Part shown: positions 1 through 6,035 of the stretch, in pieces
Layout of the letters: every line of letters starts with the position of its first letter
How positions within the stretch are numbered: position 1 is the stretch's first letter
Assembly (NCBI GenBank): GCA_934462775.1
Contig: CAKSIR010000127.1
Location: forward strand, 1-6,602
Length of the DNA: 6,602 nt
Reading direction: 5' to 3'
DNA from: an uncultured Ruminiclostridium sp.
Lineage (GTDB): Bacteria; Bacillota; Clostridia; Oscillospirales; Ruminococcaceae
The notes under the pieces: generated by a model
Seen by the model: the letters and a program-made list of their open reading frames with translations, nothing else
Told to the model about the DNA's origin: nothing
Database searches by the model: none
Position numbers and translations under genes: made by a program

Positions 1-20
1 TGAGCGAGTGCCTTTCTTCT

Positions 21-48
21 CCCATTCTTTGGGCAAGCAAAGAATGGG
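21..48. repeat. 11-bp perfect inverted repeat, possible dispersed REP-like element
   Basis: CCCATTCTTTG (21-31) and CAAAGAATGGG (38-48) are exact reverse complements around the 6-nt spacer GGCAAG. Neither strand has a T-run straight after the stem (ACGAGGGG on plus, AGAAGAAAGG on minus), so it does not look like an intrinsic terminator. It lies in non-coding DNA beyond the 3' end of the minus-strand operon. A REP- or MITE-like repeat copied around the genome is the most likely identity, but that is inference; the inverted repeat itself is seen directly. Confidence 0.75.
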
Positions 49-91
49 ACGAGGGGTTTATTGCTCGGCTTTAATCTTCATAAACAAAATT

Positions 92-115
92 AAAGGGGGC
101 GAGCAGCCCCCTTTT
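92..115. terminator. Bidirectional intrinsic terminator-like hairpin
   Basis: A 9-bp perfect stem, AAAGGGGGC (92-100) with GCCCCCTTT (106-114), encloses the 5-nt loop GAGCA. On plus the stem ends in TTTT. On minus it is followed by a T-rich stretch, TTTAATTTTGTTT. It could stop a convergent plus-strand gene lying left of the window, or act as a backup stop for the minus-strand operon. Confidence 0.7.
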
Positions 116-120
116 CAACC

Positions 121-194
121 AACATAAAAATCACAACCAAAAAGTCCGTGTGGCGCTTGAACACGTCATAGAAAGGCGAACAAATCCCATAAAC
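121..194. other. Non-coding spacer, nothing recognised
   Basis: This A-rich stretch between the two terminator hairpins has no convincing reading frame or ribosome site. The only structure seen is a weak 5-bp CGTGT/ACACG pairing around position 150. The whole of 1-273 is gene-free and appears to be a region between transcription units. If a gene ends at the left edge it is not visible here; the TGA at 1-3 could be its stop codon but cannot be assigned. Confidence 0.5.
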
Positions 195-229
195 AAAAAA
201 ATCCCGCCGTTAGTACCACGGCGGGATTT
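195..229 (-). terminator. Strong rho-independent terminator of the ABC/EAL-HDOD operon
   Basis: A 12-bp perfect stem, AAATCCCGCCGT (199-210) with ACGGCGGGATTT (218-229), has a 7-nt loop. Read on minus, the GC-rich stem runs straight into a seven-T tract (complement of 195-201) followed by GTTTATGG. It starts 44 nt past the permease stop codon, as expected for the end of that transcript. Confidence 0.9.
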
Positions 230-258
230 CATAAACCTATTAAAAGGCGGAACAGCCC

Positions 259-273
259 CCCGATGCAATCGGG
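259..273 (-). other. Small hairpin directly after the permease stop codon
   Basis: CCCGAT (259-264) and ATCGGG (268-273) pair around the triloop GCA, and the stem abuts the TAA stop of the permease (274-276). It has no T-tract. It may add 3'-end stability to the mRNA or be incidental; the true terminator is the hairpin at 195-229. Confidence 0.35.
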
Positions 274-3200
274 TTATTCCACGCTTTTGAGCGCCTCTAT
301 CATATCCACCTTAATAAGGCGCTTATGCATAAACAGCGACACAACGAGGGAGAAACCAATAGTCAGCGCCGCCGACAGAACAAACGACAGCGGATAAACC
401 TCCCTGCCGAACATTACAAGGTCAACCTCGGCGGTTTCAATGATGAACTGAGCGAGGTAAATGCCCAGCACCAGTCCGACCAGCGAGCCTATAAGCGTGA
501 GGATAATGTTCTCGCGGAAAATGTAGGAGTCGACCTCCTTGTCGTAGAAGCCGAGAACCTTCAGCGTTGCAATCTCGCGGATACGCTCGTTAATGTTGAT
601 GTTGGTCAGGTTGTAGAGAACGACAAAGGCAAGAGCGCCTGCCGCCACAATGATAACAACAATAACAAGGTTCAGCGCCTGAATCATCACCATGAACGTG
701 TCGGCGTTTCCCGTGTTGAAGCTTACCGCAAGCACGCCGTCATAAGCCATCAGCTTTTCGGCAAGCTCATTCTCCGCAGCCTCGCCGGTTATGCCGTTGG
801 TGAAATAAATCATGTTGTAGTCGGGCGTACCGCCGAACAGGCTCGTGTACAGCTTTTCGGTCATGTAAACGTAGTGCTGCGCGTAGTTTTCGGTAATTTC
901 CGCAACGGTCACGTCGTAGCTTTCCATGTCGCTCTTTATGGATATAACGTCGCCTTTTTTGCAGCCGAGCAGCTTTGCCAGCTTTTCGTCAATGATAACG
1001 CCGCTGTCGTCGAGAGTGTAGGCAGTGTGGGTGATTCTGTCGCGGAGGGTGAGAAAGCTGCCGAAATGCGCCGAGTCGTCGGGAACGGTTATGTACGCGG
1101 GAACTGTCCGTCCGCCGCCGCAAACGGTGTCAAGCTGCTTCTGGTACACCTTTATGGAGCTGCCCGCATCGTTCAGCGTGTTCCGAACGTTGACAAGGGT
1201 CTTGTCGGTAATTTCATCGCTGTCGTAGGCGACCATGCCGGAGTAGTTGTTTATTTCGTTGAACTGCTTGCTGATAATGTCGGAAACGCTGTCCTTTAAG
1301 CCGAATCCCATGAGCATAAGCGCGGTGCAGCCCGAAATGCCGATAACGGTCATCAGCATACGGCGCTTGTATCTGAAAATGTTGCGGCAGGTTATTTTGC
1401 TGCTGAAATTCATGTGGTTCCAGATGAACGGGATACGCTCGATAAACACGCGCTTGCCCGATTTCGGCGGCTTGGGACGCATAAGCTGCGCAGGCTGTTC
1501 CCGAAGCTCGGCGCGGCAGGAGAAGTAAACGGTGACTACTACCGCCGCAGCGCATACCACCGCCGCAATCGCACCCAGCGACCAGTCGTAAGGCATACAA
1601 AGCTCAGGCAGATTGTACATCATTCCGTAGGCAATGATTATTACCGACGGAAACAGCTTCTGCCCGATAAGCACGCCTGCAATGCAGCCTGCAATGGTGG
1701 CGGCAATGGCGTAAAGCAGGTACTTGAATATTATCTGTCCGTTGTTGTAGCCGAGGGCCTTCAGCGTGCCTATCTGTACGCGCTCCTCCTCAACCATGCG
1801 GGTCATTGTCGTAAGGCACACCAGTCCCGCAACTAAAATGAAGAAAATCGGGAACACCTTTGAAATGTTGTCGATTCGCTCCGCGTTTTCATCGTATTCG
1901 GTGTAGCCGCTGTTGTCGGTGCGGTCGAAAACGTACCATTTCGGGTCGGAAATATTCTCAATATCCCGCTTTGCGTCGGCGATTTCCTTTTCCGCGTCAG
2001 CCACCTGCTGCTCGTATTCCTTTTTGTTCTTGTTGTATTCGTCAATGCCGTCCTTGTAGTCAAGAACGCCCTGCTCGTATTCAGCCTTTCCGTCAGCGTA
2101 CTTTTCCTCGCCGTCATTGTATTCGGCAAGACCCGCCTCGTACCGTTTTTCTCCGTCGTTCAGCTTGTCAACAGCGTCCTGAAGCTGCTTAAGACCGTCC
2201 GCTTTCGCCTGCTCAAGAGCCTTTTCGCCCTGTTCAAGCTGCTTCTGTCCGTCGTCAAGCTGCGCCTTGCTCTGCTCGAGGGTTGTTTTCGCAGCGTCAA
2301 GCTGCGCCTTTGTATCGTCAAGCTGAGCTTTCGCACTGTCAAGCTGCGTTTTGGTTTCGTCAAGCTGAGCCTTTGCGGCGGTAAACTGCGCCTCGGCAGC
2401 CTCTATCTGAGGCGCGCTCTGGTCAAGCTGAGCCTTGGCGGCGGTAAGCTGCTGATAGTTTGCTTCGTAGGTTTCAACGCCCTTGTCGTACTCGGTTTTC
2501 GCAGCAAGGTACAGCGCGCTTGTTTCGCCGTAGGCGGCTTTCATCTGCTCAAGCTGCGCAAGGGTTTCGTTAAGCTGCACCTGGAGCGCCTCAAGCTGCG
2601 CCATTCCCGACTCGTAAGCAGCCATGCCTTCATCATACTGAGCCTTCATGGGCTGAAACTCCGCATAGCCTGCGTTGTACTCGTCAAGCCCTGCCTGATA
2701 CTGCGCCAGACCGTCCCTGTACTGCGACAGACCCTCGGTGTACTGCTCCAGTCCGTCCTTGTACTGTGTTAGACCGTCCTGATACTGCGCCAGACCCTCC
2801 TCAAGGTCGTTTTTGTTCTTTTCAAGCTCGTTTTCGGCGTCGGTTATCTGCTGCTCAAAGTCAGCCTTGGAGCTGTTAAATTCCTCCCAGCCGCTGTCGA
2901 GAGCGCTGCGGGAGCTGTCAAGCTGTTCCTTTGCGTCGTCAAGCTGTATCCTGCTGTCGGCAAGAGTATTTTCCGCGTCGTCAAGCTGATTTTTCGCGTC
3001 AACCAGCTTATCCCACGCCTCGTCGAATTCCTTGTCGGCGTCGGCGGTCTTGTCGCTCAGCTCCTGCTCCGCGTCCGCAATCTTGTCGTTTGCCTCGTCG
3101 ATTATCTCGTCATAGCGAGCCTGCGCGCGGCTTTCGCCCACCTGCTCCAATGCGTCGGAAAGCTTTTCGGAAAGCTCCTTGTACCTTTCGCCGTATGTGT

Positions 3201-3870
3201 TGTATTCCGTCAGATTTTCCGCAACAACATATACCTCTGTGTAATAATCTATATCGAAATTACTCATAGGAATATACATTACCGCGTTTATAGAGCCGCT
3301 GCCAACGGTGGTGCTGCCGATGGTGGACTTGTCGATGTACTGAGGGGAAACGTACTTGCCGACAACGGTGTAGTCGGTGTTTTTCAGCGTGTCCGACAGG
3401 TCGGAATCGGTGCCTGAGGACAGGGTTATAACGTCCCCGACATTGTACATTCCCGCCATTCCGCCGCCCATGATAATGCACTCGTTTTCGCTTTCGGGGA
3501 ATCTGCCCTCGTTCAGGGTAAGCTGATTTACCCCGTCAAGCATTGCCTCTACGCGGATTGCGCGGTTGCCCTTTTCGCTTTTGAGCAGCGCGTCCACAAA
3601 GTACGAGGGATACACCGACAGGCTTTCGTCCGCGCCCTTTATTGCCGCAACGTCGTCGTCGTTGAAGCCAAGGGTCGAAACCAGTCTGAAATCCATCAGG
3701 CGGCTATTGTCAAAATATGTATCGGCGGTAATTTTCATGTCGGGCGACGCCCCTTTTATTCCCGCAAAAAATGCAACGCCAATAGTCACTATCCCGAAAA
3801 TTGACAGGAAGCGGCTTTTGGTTTTGGATATTTCAGCGAACGCATTTTTCTTTAATGCGGAGTGTTTCAT
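274..3870 (-). CDS. FtsX-type ABC transporter permease with giant extracellular coiled coil
   Basis: This 1198-residue membrane subunit probably pairs with the ATPase at 5183-5884. Eight hydrophobic helices form two FtsX units: TM1 about 20-40 with TM2-4 at about 671-690, 713-738 and 762-784; then TM5 about 838-857 with TM6-8 at about 1062-1090, 1119-1145 and 1157-1180. Each unit has the cytoplasmic coupling motif after its second helix: EERVQIGTLKALGY (695-708) and ERIREIATLKVLGF (1095-1108). Residues 41-225 and 860-1060 are extracellular MacB-PCD-like domains. Residues about 225-640 are an unusual heptad coiled coil. FtsX permeases are often about 400 residues (one unit) or 650-850 (two units), so the insert explains the size. 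ATG at 3868-3870 has AAAGGA (3876-3881) with 5-nt spacing. The family exports lipids, peptides or drugs, or transmits force; the substrate here is unknown. Confidence 0.93.
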   Translation of the reverse strand: MKHSALKKNAFAEISKTKSRFLSIFGIVTIGVAFFAGIKGASPDMKITADTYFDNSRLMDFRLVSTLGFNDDDVAAIKGADESLSVYPSYFVDALLKSEKGNRAIRVEAMLDGVNQLTLNEGRFPESENECIIMGGGMAGMYNVGDVITLSSGTDSDLSDTLKNTDYTVVGKYVSPQYIDKSTIGSTTVGSGSINAVMYIPMSNFDIDYYTEVYVVAENLTEYNTYGERYKELSEKLSDALEQVGESRAQARYDEIIDEANDKIADAEQELSDKTADADKEFDEAWDKLVDAKNQLDDAENTLADSRIQLDDAKEQLDSSRSALDSGWEEFNSSKADFEQQITDAENELEKNKNDLEEGLAQYQDGLTQYKDGLEQYTEGLSQYRDGLAQYQAGLDEYNAGYAEFQPMKAQYDEGMAAYESGMAQLEALQVQLNETLAQLEQMKAAYGETSALYLAAKTEYDKGVETYEANYQQLTAAKAQLDQSAPQIEAAEAQFTAAKAQLDETKTQLDSAKAQLDDTKAQLDAAKTTLEQSKAQLDDGQKQLEQGEKALEQAKADGLKQLQDAVDKLNDGEKRYEAGLAEYNDGEEKYADGKAEYEQGVLDYKDGIDEYNKNKKEYEQQVADAEKEIADAKRDIENISDPKWYVFDRTDNSGYTEYDENAERIDNISKVFPIFFILVAGLVCLTTMTRMVEEERVQIGTLKALGYNNGQIIFKYLLYAIAATIAGCIAGVLIGQKLFPSVIIIAYGMMYNLPELCMPYDWSLGAIAAVVCAAAVVVTVYFSCRAELREQPAQLMRPKPPKSGKRVFIERIPFIWNHMNFSSKITCRNIFRYKRRMLMTVIGISGCTALMLMGFGLKDSVSDIISKQFNEINNYSGMVAYDSDEITDKTLVNVRNTLNDAGSSIKVYQKQLDTVCGGGRTVPAYITVPDDSAHFGSFLTLRDRITHTAYTLDDSGVIIDEKLAKLLGCKKGDVISIKSDMESYDVTVAEITENYAQHYVYMTEKLYTSLFGGTPDYNMIYFTNGITGEAAENELAEKLMAYDGVLAVSFNTGNADTFMVMIQALNLVIVVIIVAAGALAFVVLYNLTNININERIREIATLKVLGFYDKEVDSYIFRENIILTLIGSLVGLVLGIYLAQFIIETAEVDLVMFGREVYPLSFVLSAALTIGFSLVVSLFMHKRLIKVDMIEALKSVE
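2014..2154 (-). repeat. 21-bp in-frame repeats encoding Gly-Tyr heptads (second block)
   Basis: Permease residues 573-619 have Gly at 573, 580, 587, 594, 601 and 608, and Tyr at 577, 584, 591, 598, 605, 612 and 619. The spacing is exactly seven residues throughout. The pattern approximates G-x-x-x-Y-x-D. The DNA is diverged between units, so this looks like an old array rather than a recent expansion. Confidence 0.8.
2203..2382 (-). repeat. 21-bp in-frame repeats encoding K-x-Q-L-D heptads
   Basis: Permease residues 497-556 have leucines at 503, 510, 517, 524, 531, 538, 545 and 552, eight in a row at exact seven-residue spacing. Most sit in the unit A-K-x-Q-L-D-x. On plus this shows as TCAAGCTG recurring every 21 bases. 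The pattern is a leucine-zipper-like coiled coil. Near-identical units make it the part of the gene most open to slippage or recombination. Confidence 0.85.
2650..2796 (-). repeat. Seven tandem 21-bp units encoding G-L-x-Q-Y-x-D heptads (first block)
   Basis: Permease residues 359-407 are seven consecutive heptads that begin with Gly at 359, 366, 373, 380, 387, 394 and 401. Each has an aromatic residue at the fifth position: Tyr in six and Phe in the last. The regular glycine and tyrosine positions suggest a specific packing face rather than a generic coil. Confidence 0.85.
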
Positions 3871-3900
3871 GTGTTTCCTTTCTGCTGCACAGCTATTATA
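3871..3900 (-). promoter_or_regulatory. Permease ribosome site and weak internal promoter candidate
   Basis: Read on minus, AAAGGA (3881-3876) lies 5 nt before the permease ATG and is a good ribosome site. A perfect TATAAT (3900-3895) lies further upstream, but the position 17 bp before it reads CGGTAC, a poor -35 box. A second TATAAT (3942-3937) overlaps the stop of the preceding gene and also lacks a well-spaced -35. Independent permease transcription is therefore possible but not well supported. Confidence 0.35.
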
Positions 3901-3937
3901 CGCTTAGTAGAATTTATGTACCGGTTATCAGTATGTA

Positions 3938-5158
3938 TTATAATCCGTTGAATCGCGAAATGAAGTCAAGGGTGTTCATGTACTCGGCGCAAAGCGTCTG
4001 AGGCTTTATTCCGCAGGCAGCCGCGTATTTGTCAACATCGTCCCAGAAACCGCGTTCAACGCTGAACGACAGGTTGTAAATATCTGAATAAATGCCGCCG
4101 TTGCCTATAAGACCGCTTCTGATCTCGTCCGAAACAGGCAGCTCCTTCAGGGCGTCAGCCAACGCCGCGCCGCTGGTGCCTGTAACAATGGAGATAAGGC
4201 CCATCAGGTACATTTCCTTTGATTTAGCGCCGATACCAGGAGCGATTTTCGAAAGGCGCTCGCAGAAGCCCGCTCTGAAAAGAGCGACCCGCAGCAGCTC
4301 GTTAGGCGAATTGCGGTTCAGTCTTTGCAGACCGACAAGGTAAATCCACTCCTTGAGGTTGTCAAGACCGAGCATAATAAGCGCCTGCTTTACGGTGGAA
4401 ATGGTGTTGCCCGTATCCTCGCAGAGCTTGTTTATAAGCTTTAAAAGGCGGATTGTAAGCACCGGGTCGGTGGAAATAATGGCGGCTATCTGCTCCATAT
4501 CCGGGTCCGGCACATAAAGCAGCGCCAGAATCTGCAAAAAGTTCTTTATCATCGGACCGCCGGAGCGCTTGGTTTCAAGGACGGGCTTCGCAAAGAAAAA
4601 GCCCTCGAAAAGGTCTATTCCCATGTCCCTTGCGGTTTCAAATTCGTCAGCCGTTTCAACGTCGGCAGCCATAACGTGCTTGCCGCTTTCGTGGCATTTT
4701 GCGACGGTAAACTTGATACGGTCGGCGTCGCTGTTCACGTCGAAGCGCACCACGTCAGCCAGCTTGAAAAGCTCCTTTTTATCCTCGCTGTACAGGAAGT
4801 TGTCGATAGCAATATCGTATCCCATGCGCTTAAGCTCGCTGATTTTCGGCACTACCCCGCTTTCCGCCAACGCTTCAAGGGTGATTTCTATGATCAGCTT
4901 TTCCGGGCTGAAAATTTCCGCGAAGCCTCTTTTCAGCATTTCGGGAGAAAAGCGCATATAGCAGTGCTTTTTGCCGAAAATACGCTGTTCGTTATCGGTA
5001 AAGAAGTTGGCTGCCTGCTTATAGGAGCGGCTTTCAACGGAGCGGTCGTACTCCCCGTCTGAGTTAAGCGTGTCAATAGACGCGCGGTATAAAAGCTCGT
5101 AGCAGCAGGTGTTGCCGTGAGCGTCAAATATAGGCTGTTTTGATAGATAAATGTTCAT
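3938..5158 (-). CDS. EAL-HDOD signalling protein, YuxH type, degenerate EAL site
   Basis: This 406-residue cytoplasmic protein has the c-di-GMP-related EAL plus HDOD architecture of Bacillus YuxH. The EAL-like domain (about 1-195) shows YELLYR (20-25), IEITLE (90-95), IAIDNF (116-121), VVRFD (136-140), AADVET (164-169) and FEGFFFAKP (184-192). By eye, five of the eight usual catalytic or metal positions are changed: Asn to R69, second Asp of DDFG to N120, Lys to R138, first Glu of AEGVE to A165, and Gln to E185. It is therefore probably a non-catalytic binder or scaffold. The HDOD domain (about 202-380) carries the diagnostic DPVLTIRLLKLIN (231-243). ATG at 5156-5158 follows AAAAGGAA with about 10-nt spacing; the ATPase stop is 22 nt upstream. 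Its placement between ATPase and permease genes suggests a link to that transporter. Confidence 0.93.
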   Translation of the reverse strand: MNIYLSKQPIFDAHGNTCCYELLYRASIDTLNSDGEYDRSVESRSYKQAANFFTDNEQRIFGKKHCYMRFSPEMLKRGFAEIFSPEKLIIEITLEALAESGVVPKISELKRMGYDIAIDNFLYSEDKKELFKLADVVRFDVNSDADRIKFTVAKCHESGKHVMAADVETADEFETARDMGIDLFEGFFFAKPVLETKRSGGPMIKNFLQILALLYVPDPDMEQIAAIISTDPVLTIRLLKLINKLCEDTGNTISTVKQALIMLGLDNLKEWIYLVGLQRLNRNSPNELLRVALFRAGFCERLSKIAPGIGAKSKEMYLMGLISIVTGTSGAALADALKELPVSDEIRSGLIGNGGIYSDIYNLSFSVERGFWDDVDKYAAACGIKPQTLCAEYMNTLDFISRFNGL

Positions 5159-5182
5159 AATCTACCGTTCCTTTTCAATTTA

Positions 5183-5884
5183 TTACCATTCGATATTTTC
5201 AACAGGCGTTGGGCTTTTGTTGATCTCAACGCTGCTTACCTTGCTGTTTTTCAGCCGAATCACTCTATCCGCCATAGGTGCGATAGCCGAGTTGTGGGTT
5301 ACAAGGATTACGGTCATTCCCTCGTTGCGGCAGGTGTCCTGAAGCAGCTTGAGAATCATCTTTCCCGTGTTGTAGTCCAGCGCGCCTGTCGGCTCGTCGC
5401 AAAGCAGCAGCTTAGGCTTTTTCGCCAGCGCTCTTGCAATGGCGACTCGCTGCTGTTCGCCGCCCGAAAGCTGCGACGGGAAGTTGTTCATTCGCTCCTC
5501 AAGGCCTACCTTTGTCAGGATTTCAGCGGCGGGAATGTAGTCGGTGCAGGTCTGCGCGGCAAGCTCCACGTTTTCCTTTGCGGTAAGATTCTGTATAAGG
5601 TTATAGAACTGGAATATGAAGCCGATGTCAAGGCGTCGGTAGGAAATCAGCTCCTTGCGGCTGTACTGTGCAATGTCCGAGCCGTCAACCAGTATTTTTC
5701 CCTCGTCGATAGTGTCCATTCCGCCAAGCATATTAAGCACGGTGGTCTTTCCCGAGCCTGACGGACCTAAGATTATGGCAAGCTCGCCCTTTTCTATTTC
5801 AAAGTCGATTCCGTCCGAGGCGTTTATTGTCACCTCGCCCATGCGGTACCGTTTATATACGTTTTCAAGCTTTACAAAACTCAT
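5183..5884 (-). CDS. ABC transporter ATP-binding protein, MacB/LolD-type
   Basis: This 233-residue ATPase binds and hydrolyses ATP as a dimer on the cytoplasmic face, presumably driving the FtsX-type permease at 274-3870. All key motifs are intact: Walker [10 protein letters not shown] (40-48), Q-loop Q92 in FIFQFYNL, signature LSGGEQQR (139-146), Walker B LLLCDEPT (159-166), D-loop GALD (167-170) and switch histidine H197. The length and the SGGEQQR form match the MacB/LolD/FtsE group of exporters and mechanotransmitters. I chose the ATG at 5882-5884 because GAGG lies 5 nt upstream and residue 2 onward matches the family start ([12 protein letters not shown]). A longer reading to 5953 would run through the promoter. 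It is the first gene of the operon. Confidence 0.96.
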   Translation of the reverse strand: MSFVKLENVYKRYRMGEVTINASDGIDFEIEKGELAIILGPSGSGKTTVLNMLGGMDTIDEGKILVDGSDIAQYSRKELISYRRLDIGFIFQFYNLIQNLTAKENVELAAQTCTDYIPAAEILTKVGLEERMNNFPSQLSGGEQQRVAIARALAKKPKLLLCDEPTGALDYNTGKMILKLLQDTCRNEGMTVILVTHNSAIAPMADRVIRLKNSKVSSVEINKSPTPVENIEW

Positions 5885-5888
5885 AGCT

Positions 5889-5893
5889 ACCTC
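5889..5893 (-). promoter_or_regulatory. Ribosome binding site fixing the ATPase start
   Basis: GAGGT on minus, with its GAGG core 5 nt before the ATG at 5884, favours the 233-residue product over the 256-residue extension. Confidence 0.8.
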
Positions 5894-5904
5894 AAATTCT
5901 GCAA

Positions 5905-5915
5905 TATACTGTATA
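5905..5915. promoter_or_regulatory. Palindrome TATAC-T-GTATA, possible operator
   Basis: A perfect 5+1+5 palindrome covers about +3 to +13 of the predicted ATPase transcript, a place where a bound repressor would block transcription. The 8-mer TATACTGT recurs at 5990-5997 inside the promoter of the divergent gene. AT-rich palindromes can arise by chance, and no regulator gene is seen in the window. Confidence 0.35.
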
Positions 5916-5924
5916 GATAAACGT

Positions 5925-5953
5925 ATTATATCATTTTTTGTCGCTTTTGGCAA
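5925..5953 (-). promoter_or_regulatory. Sigma-A-type promoter of the ABC/EAL-HDOD operon
   Basis: Read on minus, TTGCCA (-35, 5953-5948), a 17-bp spacer and a perfect TATAAT (-10, 5930-5925) with an extended TGA just before it. Transcription would start near 5918, giving a 5' leader of about 34 nt. That is too short for a riboswitch. Confidence 0.85.
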
Positions 5954-5966
5954 TATAAACAGACCC

Positions 5967-5995
5967 TTGTTTTATCAAAAAAAATATGGTATACT
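5967..5995 (+). promoter_or_regulatory. Promoter of the divergent membrane-protein gene
   Basis: TTGTTT (-35, 5967-5972), a 17-bp spacer and TATACT (-10, 5990-5995) preceded by TGG, an extended -10. The start would be near 6002, giving a leader of about 34 nt. The -35 boxes of this promoter and the operon promoter are back to back, 13 bp apart. Confidence 0.65.
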
Positions 5996-6035
5996 GTTTT
6001 AAAAAAGAACGCAAAAGGCGTTGAAAGGATAAAAA

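Larger units (their letters stand above)
1951..3198 (-). other. Coiled-coil stalk region of the permease (residues about 225-640)
   Basis: About 415 residues of charged, heptad-patterned, proline-poor sequence sit between TM1 and TM2, on the outer face of the membrane. In order: leucine heptads at 289-324, a DFEQQITDAENELE-like stretch near 337-350, Gly-Tyr heptads 359-407, mixed coil 410-490 including a possible turn at YGETS (447-451), Leu heptads 503-552, Gly-Tyr heptads 573-619, and an EQQVADAEKEI stretch at 620-630. The order Leu block then Gly-Tyr block occurs twice, about 210 residues apart. A folded-back antiparallel hairpin with two arms of roughly 190-220 residues is an inference. 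Confidence 0.8.

Noticed and set aside
21..48. Inverted repeat as a rho-independent terminator
   Set aside because: No T-run follows on either strand and the stem is AT-rich in the middle; clear terminators lie at 92-115 and 195-229.
325..1299. 324-codon open frame on plus
   Set aside because: It is antisense to the conserved second FtsX unit of the permease, lacks family motifs and has the Arg/His/Val/Asn-rich composition of a complementary-strand shadow.
1414..2192. Overlapping plus-strand frames of 140 and 110 codons
   Set aside because: They lie antisense to TM2-TM4 and the coiled-coil end of the permease, are Arg/Pro-rich with no ribosome site, and are explained by codon bias of the real gene.
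2014..2796. Regular 21-bp repeats considered as a CRISPR or other DNA-level array
   Set aside because: The periodicity follows protein heptads in one frame, with no conserved repeat/unique spacer alternation.
4569..5062. Plus-strand frames of 130 and 128 codons
   Set aside because: They are antisense to the EAL domain, whose motifs are clear on minus; no ribosome site or recognisable domain.
5294..5761. 155-codon plus-strand frame
   Set aside because: It is antisense to the ABC ATPase motifs (Walker A, signature, Walker B), so it is a shadow.
5885..5918. c-di-GMP riboswitch in the operon leader
   Set aside because: The predicted leader is only about 34 nt, too short for an aptamer, and no suitable structure is seen.
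5885..5953. Longer ATPase start giving 23 extra N-terminal residues
   Set aside because: The extension covers the -10 and -35 of a near-consensus promoter and is not needed by the ABC fold; the internal ATG at 5884 has a GAGG ribosome site.
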